From: Salinispora arenicola | GTDB taxonomy: Bacteria; Actinomycetota; Actinomycetes; Mycobacteriales; Micromonosporaceae | Length of the DNA: 64,000 nt | Assembly: GCF_006716065.1 (NCBI RefSeq) | Contig: NZ_VFOL01000001.1 | Coordinates: 558,001 to 622,000 of the forward strand | Direction of reading: 5' to 3' | Part shown: in pieces, positions 7,856 through 17,173 of the stretch | Layout: the number at the start of each line of letters is the position of its first letter | Numbering within the stretch: the first letter of the stretch is position 1 | Position numbers and translations under genes: made by a program | Notes under the pieces: generated by a model | What the model saw: only the letters and a program-made list of their open reading frames with translations | What the model was told of the DNA's origin: nothing | Databases searched by the model: none

Positions 7856-9865
7856 GTGTCCCAGCCCCCCCCTCAATTCTCCGGTGGCTCTTCAGTGACT
7901 CAGATCCCGACGTGGAGCGGCGGACCTGTCAGTCCTCCCAGCGACCGCGCGAAACCCAGCACCATCATCGGCGGGCGCTATTCGTTGCGCTCGCCGGTTG
8001 GCAACGGCGGCATGGGCACGGTCTGGCGTGCTACAGACACGCTGCTGCGCCGTGACGTGGCCGTCAAGGAGGTCGTCCTACCCCAAGGGCTGGCCCCCGC
8101 CGACCGCGACGCCATGTACGAACGCACCCTGCGCGAGGCCCGTGCCGCCGCGGCAATCCAACACCCGGCCGTCGTGCAGGTCTACGACGTGGTCACCGAG
8201 GGTGGCCGGCCATGGATCGTGATGGAGCTGCTCGACTCCCGCAGCCTCGCGGAAATGGTGATCGAAGACGGTCCGCTGGCCCAACGAGTGGTTGCGAAGA
8301 TCGGCATCGCACTCCTCGGCGCGCTGGAGGTGGCGCACGCGATCGGCGTGCTGCATCGTGATGTCAAGCCAGCCAACGTGCTGATCTGTTCGGACGGCCG
8401 CTGCGTGCTGACCGACTTCGGAGTGGCCCGGATGCCCACCGACGTGCAGCTCACCACGCCCGGAATGGTGCTCGGCTCGCCACACTTCATCTCACCCGAA
8501 CGGGCGATGGGCCAGGAGTTCGGCCCACCCAGTGACCTGTTCTCCCTCGGGGTGACCCTCTACACGGCCGTTGAGGGACGCCCGCCGTTCGACAAGGGCG
8601 ATCCGATCGAGACGATGCACGCGGTCGTCGAGGACCCGCCCGCTCCACCGCAGCGTAGTGGCCCGCTGACCCCGGTGCTGATGGGTCTACTGGAGAAGGA
8701 TCCGGCCCGCCGGCTGGCGGTGCACGCGGCCCGGGCCACGCTGCGCGAACTACTCACCGGTCCACTGACCAGCACCGCGGCCGCAGTGAACTCGGTGACC
8801 GACCCGTACTCGGTGGTGCCGGTCCAGCAGCGACCGGCCGCAGTCGTGCAACCGGCACAGCCGGCACAGCCGGCACAGCCGAAGCCAAGCGGCAAGATCG
8901 GCGGACGGGCAATGCTCGCGGCCGGTGAGTCGCTCACCGACCGGCTGGCCGCACTACGCCGAGGCGAACAGCCCGCGGTGGAGGCCCGGCCCACCGCCGC
9001 CCTCGAGGACACCAGCACCAACACGCTTGCCGGCCCGCTACAGACACCGACCGGGGCCATGCCGTCGCCGAGCCGCGCCCACGGGAACGACGTCACCCAG
9101 CGCGTAGGCGGCTACCCGGGCCCAGCCGCTGCGACCAGGAGCGAGGCCCAGTGGTCGGTCCCGGGCACCGGTCACGCGTGGACCACGACGCGGTCGCCGG
9201 CCCCAACGGGCGGCCTCGTCGGCCGGGCGCGAGCCACCGGTGGCCAGCTTGCGCGAACGGTGAAGGGCTGGTCTGGCAAGGTCCAGCTCGCCGCCGCGGG
9301 CGGGCTGGCCGCAGTCCTCCTGATCGGCTTCCTCGTCCTCACCGGTGGTGACGACGACCCGCAGCCACCGACCGCGCCGCAGGCGGCCCCGACATCGGCC
9401 ACCACGGCCGCCGACATTCCCGAACTGGTGGAGCACTCGGCGCGTGGGGCACGGGTCCTGGTACCAGCGGGCTGGCAGGAGAAGACCGGCGGGTTGTACA
9501 CCGACTACATCGACCCGGAGGACAACGGCCGCAAGGTCCGGGTCATCACCGAGAAGTGGAACAACACCTCGGAACGCTGGGCAGCGATCGCCGAGGACGG
9601 GTTGAAGACCCGCTCCACCTCGTGCGTGAAGCCATACCGCCAGGTCGCCCTGAACGTGAATGCGGAGCTGGCCGGCAAGCCGGCCGCCGAGTTCGAGTAC
9701 ACCTGTGGTGAGGGCGACAGCATGCGACATGGCATCTGGCGCGGGGTCGCCCACGAGGGCAAGGCGTACTCGTTCTACCTGACCTCCACCGACGCCCGGT
9801 TCCAGGAGAGTCGACCGATCTTCGACCAGATGGTCGAATCGTTCCAGCTCACCGGGGCCGGCTGA
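7856..9865 (+). CDS. Membrane-anchored Ser/Thr protein kinase (PknB-like)
   Basis: A 669-residue Hanks-type kinase. The order is: a Pro/Ser-rich leader; glycine loop [10 protein letters not shown] (48-57); catalytic Lys in VAVKE (K71); catalytic loop HRDVKPAN (167-174); DFG (187-189); activation loop ending in [10 protein letters not shown] long Pro/Ala/Gln-rich juxtamembrane linker (about 300-475) contains an AQP repeat. One transmembrane helix (about 478-496) is followed by an external domain of about 170 residues with two cysteines and no PASTA repeats. GTG 7856 has GGGAGG only two bases upstream, so a start at GTG 7894 (VTQIPTW) cannot be excluded. The ligand is unknown. Confidence 0.9.
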   Translation: MSQPPPQFSGGSSVTQIPTWSGGPVSPPSDRAKPSTIIGGRYSLRSPVGNGGMGTVWRATDTLLRRDVAVKEVVLPQGLAPADRDAMYERTLREARAAAAIQHPAVVQVYDVVTEGGRPWIVMELLDSRSLAEMVIEDGPLAQRVVAKIGIALLGALEVAHAIGVLHRDVKPANVLICSDGRCVLTDFGVARMPTDVQLTTPGMVLGSPHFISPERAMGQEFGPPSDLFSLGVTLYTAVEGRPPFDKGDPIETMHAVVEDPPAPPQRSGPLTPVLMGLLEKDPARRLAVHAARATLRELLTGPLTSTAAAVNSVTDPYSVVPVQQRPAAVVQPAQPAQPAQPKPSGKIGGRAMLAAGESLTDRLAALRRGEQPAVEARPTAALEDTSTNTLAGPLQTPTGAMPSPSRAHGNDVTQRVGGYPGPAAATRSEAQWSVPGTGHAWTTTRSPAPTGGLVGRARATGGQLARTVKGWSGKVQLAAAGGLAAVLLIGFLVLTGGDDDPQPPTAPQAAPTSATTAADIPELVEHSARGARVLVPAGWQEKTGGLYTDYIDPEDNGRKVRVITEKWNNTSERWAAIAEDGLKTRSTSCVKPYRQVALNVNAELAGKPAAEFEYTCGEGDSMRHGIWRGVAHEGKAYSFYLTSTDARFQESRPIFDQMVESFQLTGAG

Positions 9866-9886
9866 GCCTGGGCGAGCCGACGCGGA

Positions 9887-9925
9887 GATCCGCCGACGTG
9901 CTATCAAGAGGCATGTCGGCGGATC
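9887..9925 (+). promoter_or_regulatory. Inverted repeat enclosing the translation start of the phosphosugar mutase
   Basis: GATCCGCCGAC (9887-9897) and GTCGGCGGATC (9915-9925) are a perfect 11-bp inverted repeat. The 17-base loop holds the AAGAGG purine tract and the first two bases of the ATG at 9913. In RNA this would place the ribosome binding site in a hairpin loop. Confidence 0.5.
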
Positions 9926-11613
9926 CCAACCCTCGCAACGACCTTCGCAAGCAGGCCCAACGCTGGCTCGACGACGATCCGGACCCGGCCAGCCGCGCCG
10001 AGCTACAGGCGGTGCTGGACCGACTTCCGGCCAGTGCTCCCGAGTTGGCCGACCGCTTCGCAGGCCCACTGACCTTCGGCACCGCAGGCCTACGTGGCCC
10101 GCTACGCGCCGGCCCGAACGGAATGAATCTCGCGGTGGTCACGCAGGCCGCCGCTGGGCTGGTCGCCTGGCTCACGGCCCAGGGCGGCACCGGTCCGCTG
10201 GTGATCGGGTACGACGCCCGAACCGGCTCGCGTGCCTTCGCCGAACAGACGGCGCGGGTTGCCACCGGTGCCGACCGCCCGGCGCTGCTGCTTCCCCGAC
10301 CGCTACCGACGCCGGTCCTCGCCCACGCGGTGCGCCAGTTGGGGGCGGTCGCCGGGGTGATGGTGACGGCCAGCCACAACCCGCCCCAGGACAACGGCTA
10401 CAAGGTCTACCTGGGATCGGAACTCGGTGGCGAGTTGGGCGCGGGGGCACAGATCGTGCCGCCGGCAGACGTCGACATCCAGTCCGCCATCCGTGCGGTC
10501 GGCCCGCTGGCCAACGTGCCGCTGGGCCCACCCGGTCAGCTACTCGACGACGACCTGGTGGCGGCATACGTCCGGCAGGCCGTCGAGGTGATCGCCCCGG
10601 GCGGGCCGCGCGACCTGAACGTGGCCTACACACCGCTGCACGGGGTCGGCGCGGCGGTGTTCACGGCGGTATTCGCCCACGCCGGCTTCCCCACCCCGGG
10701 GATCGTCGCGGACCAGGCGGAGCCGGACCCGAAGTTCCCCACCGTGTCATTCCCCAACCCGGAGGAGCCCGGTGCCGTGAACCGGCTCACCGCGCTGGCC
10801 GAGTCGACTGGCGCGGATATTGCGATCGCCAACGACCCGGACGCGGACCGCTGCGCGGTGGTGATCCGGGAGTCGGCGGCAACGACCGTTCCGGAGCCGG
10901 GCGGGGGCACCCCGGGCTGGCGGATGCTCCGTGGCGACGAGATGGGGGCCCTGCTCGCCGACCACCTGATGCGGCGCGGAGTCACCGGCCTGTACGCGAC
11001 CACCATCGTGTCATCGGCGCTGCTGCGGGCGATGTGCGCCGCCCGCGACCTGCCGTACGACGAGACACTGACCGGGTTCAAGTGGATCGTCCGGGCCGGG
11101 GACGGGTCGACGCCACTGGTCTACGGCTACGAGGAGGCCCTGGGCTACTGCGTCGCCCCCGACCACGTCCGGGACAAGGACGGCATCACCGCCGCGCTGA
11201 CCATTGCCGAACTCGCCGCCGGGCTCAAGGCGGAGGGACGTACCCTCGCCGGCCGGCTGGACGAGTTGGCGGCCGAGTTCGGCGTACACCGCACCGACCA
11301 GCTTTCGGTACGGGTGGACGACCCGCGGGTGATCACCGACGCGATGGCCCGGATCCGCGCCGCGACCCCGGCCACGCTGCTCGGACAGCCACTCACCGAA
11401 TCCCGGGACCTGCTCCCCGAGGCTGACGTGGTGATCCTGCGCAGCGCCAACGCCCGGGTGGTGATCCGCCCATCGGGCACCGAACCAAAACTCAAGGCGT
11501 ACCTGGAGGTGGTACAGCCGGTCACGGAGGGCGACGTCGCCAGCGCCCGCCACCACGCGGCCACCGCAGTCGCCGCCCTGCGTACCGAGGTCGCCACCAG
11601 CCTGGGGGTGTAG
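9913..11613 (+). CDS. Phospho-sugar mutase (phosphoglucomutase/phosphomannomutase, PGM2-like; possible phosphopentomutase role)
   Basis: A 566-residue alpha-D-phosphohexomutase. It shows the phosphoserine loop TASHNP (152-157, S154), the Mg-binding loop DPDADR (308-313), the sugar-binding loop GYEEALGY (405-412) and the phosphate-binding RPSGTEPK near the C-terminus. The GYEEA type and length match the PGM2/PMM branch, some members of which interconvert ribose-1- and ribose-5-phosphate. Its place ahead of upp and deoC makes a deoxyribose/ribose phosphomutase role plausible; this is inference from context. A GTG at 9898 is an alternative start. It is convergent with upp, 21 bases apart. Confidence 0.88.
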   Translation: MSADPNPRNDLRKQAQRWLDDDPDPASRAELQAVLDRLPASAPELADRFAGPLTFGTAGLRGPLRAGPNGMNLAVVTQAAAGLVAWLTAQGGTGPLVIGYDARTGSRAFAEQTARVATGADRPALLLPRPLPTPVLAHAVRQLGAVAGVMVTASHNPPQDNGYKVYLGSELGGELGAGAQIVPPADVDIQSAIRAVGPLANVPLGPPGQLLDDDLVAAYVRQAVEVIAPGGPRDLNVAYTPLHGVGAAVFTAVFAHAGFPTPGIVADQAEPDPKFPTVSFPNPEEPGAVNRLTALAESTGADIAIANDPDADRCAVVIRESAATTVPEPGGGTPGWRMLRGDEMGALLADHLMRRGVTGLYATTIVSSALLRAMCAARDLPYDETLTGFKWIVRAGDGSTPLVYGYEEALGYCVAPDHVRDKDGITAALTIAELAAGLKAEGRTLAGRLDELAAEFGVHRTDQLSVRVDDPRVITDAMARIRAATPATLLGQPLTESRDLLPEADVVILRSANARVVIRPSGTEPKLKAYLEVVQPVTEGDVASARHHAATAVAALRTEVATSLGV

Positions 11614-11634
11614 GGATGCCCCGTCACCGCCGGG

Positions 11635-12267
11635 TCAGAAGCGCGGCATACCGCCGAACTGCCGGTCACCGGCGTCACCGAGGCCGGGCACGATGAACCG
11701 GCGGTCGTTGAGGCCCTCGTCGATCGCGGTCGTCACCAGGCGTAGGGGCAGGCCGGAGCGGTCCAGCCGATCGATTCCGGCCGGCGCGGCGAGCACGCAG
11801 AGCACGGTGATGTCGGTGCACCCCCGGTCGGCGAGGAGCCGGCAGCAGTGTTCCAGCGAACCACCGGTGGCGAGCATCGGGTCGAGCACCAGCACCGGCA
11901 ACCCGGCGAGGTCGGGCGGCAGCGACTCCATGTACGCGCGTGGCTCGAAGGTCGCCTCGTCCCGGGCCAGTCCGACAAAGCCCATCGACGACTCCGGCAG
12001 CAGGCCGAGCGCGGCATCGGCCATACCGAGACCGGCCCGCAGCACCGGCACCAACAACGGCGGGTTGGCGAGTCGGGTGCCCTGCGTCCCGGTGACCGGA
12101 GTCTGCACCGGGTACCGCTCGACGGGGAAGGAGCGGGCCGCCTCGTACACCAGCATGGTGGTGAGTTCGTGCAGCGCAGCGCGGAACGAGGCGGAGTCGG
12201 TCCGGGCGTCGCGCATGGCGGTCAGCCGCGCCTGGGCGAGCGGGTGGTCAATGACGTGTACGTCCAC
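11635..12267 (-). CDS. upp: Uracil phosphoribosyltransferase
   Basis: Converts uracil plus PRPP to UMP in pyrimidine salvage. The 210-residue protein has the typical opening [13 protein letters not shown], the region [15 protein letters not shown], the PRPP-binding loop DPMLATGGS (129-137) and the uracil-binding C-terminal [15 protein letters not shown] start at 12267. It is divergent from deoC across a 119-base region with a 16-bp palindrome, which suggests shared control of pyrimidine salvage and deoxyribose catabolism. Confidence 0.95.
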   Translation of the reverse strand: MDVHVIDHPLAQARLTAMRDARTDSASFRAALHELTTMLVYEAARSFPVERYPVQTPVTGTQGTRLANPPLLVPVLRAGLGMADAALGLLPESSMGFVGLARDEATFEPRAYMESLPPDLAGLPVLVLDPMLATGGSLEHCCRLLADRGCTDITVLCVLAAPAGIDRLDRSGLPLRLVTTAIDEGLNDRRFIVPGLGDAGDRQFGGMPRF

Positions 12268-12284
12268 GGTCGCTCAACCTACCC

Positions 12285-12300
12285 GCCCACGGCCGTGGGC
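12285..12300. promoter_or_regulatory. 16-bp perfect palindrome between upp and deoC
   Basis: GCCCACGGCCGTGGGC is fully self-complementary and lies in the 119-base divergent intergenic region. It is 18 bases upstream of the upp start and 87 upstream of deoC, a suitable position for an operator. No regulator gene is adjacent. Confidence 0.45.
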
Positions 12301-12386
12301 ACGCTCGGTGTGGCCGGACCGCGGCGTCGCCCCCCACTCACCATGGCCAAGATCACACGTTCGGCACCAAGCGTAGACTCCGGGTC

Positions 12387-13376
12387 ATGACGGCGACAGC
12401 GACGTCGGCCTGGTCTGACCTGGCCGAGCTGGGACGATCCGAGGCCGCCCTGCGGGCCTTCCTGCACGGGCTGCCTGGCGTGGATCGGGTTGGCGCGGAA
12501 CAGCGGGCGGCTCAGCTCGGCACCCGCTCGATCAAGACCACGGCCAAGGCATGGGCGATCGACCTGGCGATCCGGATGGTCGACCTGACCACCCTCGAGG
12601 GGGCCGACACCCCAGGCAAAGTGCGGGCACTCGCCGCCAAGGCCCTGCGCCCCGACCCGGCCGACCCGACCTGTCCGCATGTCGGCGCCGTGTGCGTCTA
12701 CCCGTCGATGGTTCCGCACGTGGCCGAGGTGCTACGAGGATCCGGCGACCGGGCAGGATCCGACGAGACCAGCGTGGTGCACCTGGCCAGCGTGGCGACC
12801 GCGTTCCCCTCCGGCCAGGCGCCACTGGAGGTCAAGCTCGCCGACACCCGGGCTGCGGTCGAGGCCGGCGCCGACGAGATCGACATGGTGATCAACCGGG
12901 GCGCGTTCCTGACCGGTCGCTACCAGGAGGTCTACGACGAGATCGTGGCAACCCGGGAGGTGTGCGGCGACGCCCACCTCAAGGTGATCCTGGAAACCGG
13001 CGAGCTGTCCACCTACGACAACGTGCGCCGCGCGTCCTGGCTGGCCATGCTGGCCGGAGCCGACTTCATCAAGACCTCCACCGGCAAGGTCCCGGCTGCG
13101 GCCACCCCGCCGGTGACGCTGGTGATGCTGGAGGCGGTCCGCGACTTCCGGGCGGCGACCGGGCGGCAGGTCGGTGTGAAGCCGGCCGGCGGGATCAAGA
13201 CCACCAAGGACGCCATCAAGTACCTCGTGATGGTCAACGAGACGGTCGGCACGGACTGGCTGGACCCGGACTGGTTCCGGTTCGGCGCCTCCAGCCTGCT
13301 CAACGACCTGCTGATGCAGCGCACCAAGATGACGACCGGCGACTACGCGGGTCCCGACTACTTCACCCTGGACTGA
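12387..13376 (+). CDS. deoC: Deoxyribose-phosphate aldolase
   Basis: Splits 2-deoxyribose-5-phosphate into glyceraldehyde-3-phosphate and acetaldehyde. The Schiff-base lysine is in FIKTSTGK (K229), and the second conserved lysine is in VKPAGGIKT. Substrate-pocket segments are DIAIRMVDLTTLEG-like near residues 55-70 and EIDMVINRG. At 329 residues it is longer than E. coli DeoC (about 260) because of an N-terminal extension of about 60 residues, as in the long actinobacterial and animal DERA forms. It is followed after 5 bases by an aldehyde dehydrogenase gene, so aldehyde removal is likely coupled. Confidence 0.93.
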   Translation: MTATATSAWSDLAELGRSEAALRAFLHGLPGVDRVGAEQRAAQLGTRSIKTTAKAWAIDLAIRMVDLTTLEGADTPGKVRALAAKALRPDPADPTCPHVGAVCVYPSMVPHVAEVLRGSGDRAGSDETSVVHLASVATAFPSGQAPLEVKLADTRAAVEAGADEIDMVINRGAFLTGRYQEVYDEIVATREVCGDAHLKVILETGELSTYDNVRRASWLAMLAGADFIKTSTGKVPAAATPPVTLVMLEAVRDFRAATGRQVGVKPAGGIKTTKDAIKYLVMVNETVGTDWLDPDWFRFGASSLLNDLLMQRTKMTTGDYAGPDYFTLD

Positions 13377-13381
13377 ACGCC

Positions 13382-14812
13382 ATGTTCGAATACGCCCCCG
13401 CCCCCGAGTCCCGCTCGGTGGTACGACTCCAGCCCACGTACGGGCTCTTCGTCGGCGGCGACTTTGTTGACCCGACCGACGGCGGCACCTTCAAAACGAT
13501 CAACCCGGCCTCGGAGGAGGTCCTCGCCGAGATCGCCGAGGGCAGCGCGGGCGATGTCGACCGCGCGGTTCGCGCCGCGCGGTCCGCGTACGAGCGGATC
13601 TGGGCCCCGATGCCGGGCCGGGACCGGGCCAAGTACCTGTTCCGAATCGCCCGGATCATCCAGGAGCGCTCCCGCGAGTTGGCGGTGCTGGAGTCGCTGG
13701 ACAACGGCAAGCCGATCAAGGAGTCCCGGGACGTCGACCTCCCCCTGGTCGCCGCCCACTTCTTCTACTACGCCGGCTGGGCGGACAAGCTCGACCACGC
13801 GGGGTTCGGCCCGGGCCCACGGCCACTCGGGGTGGCCGCGCAGGTCATCCCGTGGAACTTCCCCCTGCTCATGCTGGCGTGGAAGATCGCCCCAGCGCTG
13901 GCCGCGGGCAACACCGTGGTGCTCAAGCCCGCCGAGACGACCCCGCTCACCGCGTTGCTCTTCGCCGAGATCTGCCAGCAGGCCGACCTCCCCGGCGGCG
14001 TGGTGAACGTCGTCACCGGCGCTGGCGACACCGGGCGGGCGCTGGTCGAGCACCACGACGTGGACAAGGTCGCCTTCACCGGCTCCACCGCGGTGGGCAG
14101 GGCCATCGCCCGCGCCGTCGCCGGCACCGAAAAGAAGCTCACCCTGGAGTTGGGTGGCAAGGCCGCCAACATCGTCTTCGACGACGCCGCGGTGGACCAG
14201 GCCGTCGAGGGCATCGTCAACGGGATCTTCTTCAACCAGGGGCACGTCTGCTGCGCCGGCTCCCGGCTGCTGCTTCAGGAGTCGGTCGCCGACCAGGTCA
14301 TGGCGTCGCTCAAACGGCGGATGGCCCAGCTACGGGTCGGTGACCCGCTGGACAAGAACACCGACATCGGGGCGATCAACTCAGCGGCGCAACTGGCCCG
14401 CATCAGGGAACTCTCCGACACCGGCACAGCCGAGGGCGCGGAGCGCTGGTCACCGCCGTGCGAGCTGCCCGACCGTGGCTTCTGGTTCGCACCGACCGTC
14501 TTCACCGGCGTCACCCAGGCCCACCGGATCGCCCGCGAGGAGATCTTCGGTCCGGTGCTGTCCGTACTGACCTTCCGCACCCCGGCGGAGGCCGTCGAGA
14601 AGGCCAACAACACGCCGTACGGGCTCTCCGCCGGGGTGTGGACGGAGAAGGGCTCCCGGATGCTGTGGATAACCGACCGGCTCCGCGCCGGCGTGGTCTG
14701 GGCCAACACGTTCAACAGGTTCGACCCCACCTCGCCGTTCGGCGGTTACCAGGAGTCGGGTTACGGTCGCGAGGGCGGCCGGCACGGGCTGGAGGCGTAC
14801 CTGAATGTCTGA
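13382..14812 (+). CDS. Aldehyde dehydrogenase (NAD(P)-dependent), deoC-linked
   Basis: A 476-residue ALDH. It contains the cofactor motifs IPWNFPL and GSTAVG, the general-base Glu in LELGGK, and the catalytic Cys in NQGHVCCAG (C290 by alignment with the usual middle cysteine, C291 next to it). EIFGPVL and the C-terminal SPFGGYQESGYGREGG are also present. The ATG is 5 bases after the deoC stop, with GGACTGAACGCC between. Context suggests oxidation of the acetaldehyde released by DeoC; the substrate is not otherwise visible. The last 8 bases overlap the next gene. Confidence 0.92.
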   Translation: MFEYAPAPESRSVVRLQPTYGLFVGGDFVDPTDGGTFKTINPASEEVLAEIAEGSAGDVDRAVRAARSAYERIWAPMPGRDRAKYLFRIARIIQERSRELAVLESLDNGKPIKESRDVDLPLVAAHFFYYAGWADKLDHAGFGPGPRPLGVAAQVIPWNFPLLMLAWKIAPALAAGNTVVLKPAETTPLTALLFAEICQQADLPGGVVNVVTGAGDTGRALVEHHDVDKVAFTGSTAVGRAIARAVAGTEKKLTLELGGKAANIVFDDAAVDQAVEGIVNGIFFNQGHVCCAGSRLLLQESVADQVMASLKRRMAQLRVGDPLDKNTDIGAINSAAQLARIRELSDTGTAEGAERWSPPCELPDRGFWFAPTVFTGVTQAHRIAREEIFGPVLSVLTFRTPAEAVEKANNTPYGLSAGVWTEKGSRMLWITDRLRAGVVWANTFNRFDPTSPFGGYQESGYGREGGRHGLEAYLNV

Positions 14813-15644
14813 GCGGGTCGCGGTACGCAAGACGTACAAGCTCTTTGTCGGCGGGAAGTTCCCGCGCAGCGAGTCGGGACGGTCGTATCTGGTGCAGTCA
14901 GGTGGCAGCGTAACCGCCAACGTGGCGTTCGCCTCGCGAAAGGACGCGCGAGACGCCGTCGTGGCCGCCCGGGCCGCCACGACGGGTTGGGCCGGTGCGA
15001 CCGCGTACAACCGGGGTCAGATCCTCTACCGCGCCGCCGAGATGCTGGAGGGCCGCCGCGAACAGTTCGTGGCCCTGGGCATCCCCGGCGACGAGGTGGA
15101 CGCCGCCACCGACCGGTGGGTCTGGTACGCCGGCTGGTCGGACAAGCTGCCACAGGTGTACGGCGGCGCGAACCCGGTCGCTGGCCCGTACTTCAACCTG
15201 TCGGCGCCGGAGCCGACCGGGGTGGTGGCCGTGGTGGCCCCCGCAGCACCGGCACTTCTCGGACTGGTCAGTGTGATCGCCCCGGCGATCGTGAGCGGAA
15301 ACACGGTGGTCGTGGCGGCCTCGCCCACCGAGCCCCTCGCCGCGGTGACCCTGGCCGAGGTGCTGGCCACCGCCGACCTGCCCGCCGGGGTGGTCAACAT
15401 CCTGACCGGTCATATCGAGCAGACGGTCCCGACACTGGCGGGGCACATGGACGTCAACGCCATCGACCTGACCGGCGTGGCCGACGCCGAGCTGGCGACA
15501 AACCTGGAGGCCAAGGCGGCGGAGAACCTCAAGCGGGTCATTCGTCCGATCGCGACCGACCACGACTGGTATGCCGATCCCGGCCTCGCTCGGATGACGG
15601 CCCTGCTGGAGACGAAGACTGTCTGGCACCCCAAGGGTGGGTAA
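14805..15644 (+). CDS. Cysteine-free, shortened aldehyde dehydrogenase-like protein
   Basis: A 279-residue ALDH paralogue that keeps the N-terminal cofactor-domain pattern (KLFVGGKFPRSESG, AYNRGQILYRAAEML, WYAGWSDKL, SGNTVVVAASPTEP, LPAGVVNILTG). It lacks the catalytic half. PWNFP has become APAAPAL, the ELGGK glutamate segment is not recognisable, and the protein contains no cysteine at all. It ends about 200 residues short. The reading frame is intact with normal codon use, and it overlaps the active ALDH by 8 bases, so it is translationally coupled. It is best read as a non-catalytic partner or pseudoenzyme rather than a decayed gene. Confidence 0.85.
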   Translation: MSERVAVRKTYKLFVGGKFPRSESGRSYLVQSGGSVTANVAFASRKDARDAVVAARAATTGWAGATAYNRGQILYRAAEMLEGRREQFVALGIPGDEVDAATDRWVWYAGWSDKLPQVYGGANPVAGPYFNLSAPEPTGVVAVVAPAAPALLGLVSVIAPAIVSGNTVVVAASPTEPLAAVTLAEVLATADLPAGVVNILTGHIEQTVPTLAGHMDVNAIDLTGVADAELATNLEAKAAENLKRVIRPIATDHDWYADPGLARMTALLETKTVWHPKGG

Positions 15645-15650
15645 GGCCAC

Positions 15651-15667
15651 TACTACGCGGGGTAGGA
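15651..15667. promoter_or_regulatory. Candidate BlaI-type operator ahead of the repressor gene
   Basis: TACTAC (15651-15656) and GTAGGA (15662-15667) form an imperfect dyad just upstream of the GTG at 15675. Actinobacterial BlaI operators are TAC/GTA-rich dyads of this kind. The position would block transcription of the repressor-peptidase pair. Confidence 0.4.
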
Positions 15668-15674
15668 TTGCCGG

Positions 15675-16160
15675 GTGACCCGGCTCGGTGACCTCGAACG
15701 TGCGGTGATGGACGTGCTGTGGGACACGCCCTCCGGGACGTCGGAGGGCGTCACGGTACGGGAGGTCGTCGACGCCCTCGCCGGACGTGAGCTGGCGTAC
15801 ACCACCGTGCTGACCGTGCTTGACCGGCTCGCCGGCAAGAGCATGGTGCGGCGGGAGCGCGAGGGGCGGGCCTGGCGGTACCGGGCGGCTGCGAGCCGGG
15901 AGGCGCACATCGCCCAGCTCATGCTCGACGCGCTGGACCTCGGCGGCAGCCGCGACGCTGCCCTGGTGCGTTTCGCCCGGTCGGTGACGGGCACCGAGGC
16001 GGAGGTCCTGCGTGCTGCCCTGAGTGCCACCAGCGAGTCCGTCCCGCCCGCCGGCCCCACCGGGCCGACCGAGACCACCCCCGAGGCTGCGCAGCCCGAC
16101 GTGACGGAGCTGGACCGGGCCACATGGGCACGTCTGGCCGGCGGGGCGACGGACCGATAG
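15675..16160 (+). CDS. BlaI/MecI/CopY-family transcriptional repressor
   Basis: A 161-residue winged-helix repressor. The family hallmark is the N-terminal segment LGDLERAVMDVLWD, followed by VREVVDAL and AYTTVLTVLDRLAGKSMV (recognition helix) and a wing REGRAWRY. The C-terminal dimerisation region (about 80-160) is less conserved and Pro/Ala-rich. It is paired with the downstream M56 peptidase gene (10 bases apart), the usual arrangement in which the peptidase cleaves or triggers removal of the repressor. A likely autoregulatory dyad lies at 15651-15667. Possible targets include the cydDC genes downstream; this is inference. Confidence 0.9.
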   Translation: MTRLGDLERAVMDVLWDTPSGTSEGVTVREVVDALAGRELAYTTVLTVLDRLAGKSMVRREREGRAWRYRAAASREAHIAQLMLDALDLGGSRDAALVRFARSVTGTEAEVLRAALSATSESVPPAGPTGPTETTPEAAQPDVTELDRATWARLAGGATDR

Positions 16161-16170
16161 GCCAACAGGC

Positions 16171-17076
16171 ATGGTTTACGTGCTGCACTTCGGCCTCTCG
16201 GTGCTGGCCTGCTGGCTCACCGCGCAGGTGTTGACCCGTTCGACGTGGACCTGGCGCAGCCCCGGGGTGGCCATCCTCTGTTGGCAGGCGGTCGGTCTGG
16301 GGGCTGGCCTCTCGACGATCGGTCTGCCGATGGCGCTCGGTCTGACCGCATACGACCTGCCGCCCGGCAGCGCCCTGTGGGCGCTCGCCGGAGATCTGCG
16401 TCGGGGGGCCTTGCCGGGCGGGATGAGCGCGGTCCAGCTGGGGTTGGTCGGCGTCGGAGGCGGAATCGGCGTGGTGCTGTTCAGCACGACCGTGCGCAGC
16501 CTGCGCAGCGCCGTCGTGGCGCAGCGCCGCCATCGGGACCTGCTCGCGTTGGTCGCCCGGCAGGACCCGACAGTGCCCGACGCGCTGGTGCTCGACCATC
16601 CGAGCGCAGCGGCGTACTGCCTACCCGGGGTACGTCCCCGCGTGGTGGTCAGCGCCGGCGCCCTCGACCTGCTGGACCGGGCCGAGCTGGCCGCCGTACT
16701 CACCCACGAGCGGACCCACGCCCAGGAACGGCACGATCTCGTGCTCCTGCCGTTCACGGCGCTCCGCCGGGTTCTGCCCTGGATGCGCTGGGTGCGGGAC
16801 GCGCACGAACGGGTCGCCCTGTTGGTCGAGATGCGGGCCGACGACAAGGCCCGCAAGTTCCACGCCGAGGCGCCCCTGGCGGCTGCGCTGCGCCGGTTCG
16901 CCGCCGCCGGTGATCGGATCGCCCCGGCAGGCACGCTGGGCATCGGCAACCAGGACCTCGACCTGCGGGTCCGCCGGCTACTGGAGTCGAGGCGACCGCC
17001 CCGGCTGCTCGGCGCCGCCGCATTGGGTGTGGCGACCATCCTGGTCGCTCTGCCGATCTCACTGTTCCTGAGCTGA
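16171..17076 (+). CDS. M56-family membrane metallopeptidase (BlaR1-type peptidase domain only)
   Basis: A 301-residue membrane protein with hydrophobic segments near residues 1-22, 32-60, 85-108 and 280-300. The zinc-peptidase motif HERTH (H179, E180, H183) is followed by a downstream acidic region EMRADD that can supply the third ligand. It lacks the extracellular penicillin-binding sensor domain of classical BlaR1, so its inducing signal is not evident. It pairs with the BlaI-type repressor upstream. Confidence 0.88.
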   Translation: MVYVLHFGLSVLACWLTAQVLTRSTWTWRSPGVAILCWQAVGLGAGLSTIGLPMALGLTAYDLPPGSALWALAGDLRRGALPGGMSAVQLGLVGVGGGIGVVLFSTTVRSLRSAVVAQRRHRDLLALVARQDPTVPDALVLDHPSAAAYCLPGVRPRVVVSAGALDLLDRAELAAVLTHERTHAQERHDLVLLPFTALRRVLPWMRWVRDAHERVALLVEMRADDKARKFHAEAPLAAALRRFAAAGDRIAPAGTLGIGNQDLDLRVRRLLESRRPPRLLGAAALGVATILVALPISLFLS

Positions 17077-17173
17077 TGGCCGCCACGACCGCCCGGTCCC
17101 GCCCTACTAGGCTTTGTGAAATGTGCTGGTGGATGGTCCAGGGACGGACCAACGAAAGGGCAGCGGGTAAACG

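Noticed and set aside
8861..8883. Short GGCACAGCC tandem repeat in the kinase gene as a possible regulatory repeat
   Set aside because: It is in frame and encodes the AQP repeat of the disordered linker, a common feature of such kinases.
17113..17121. TTTGTGAAA upstream of cydD as a Rex (redox repressor) site
   Set aside because: Only one half of the TTGTGAA/TTCACAA dyad is present, so it does not meet the Rex consensus.
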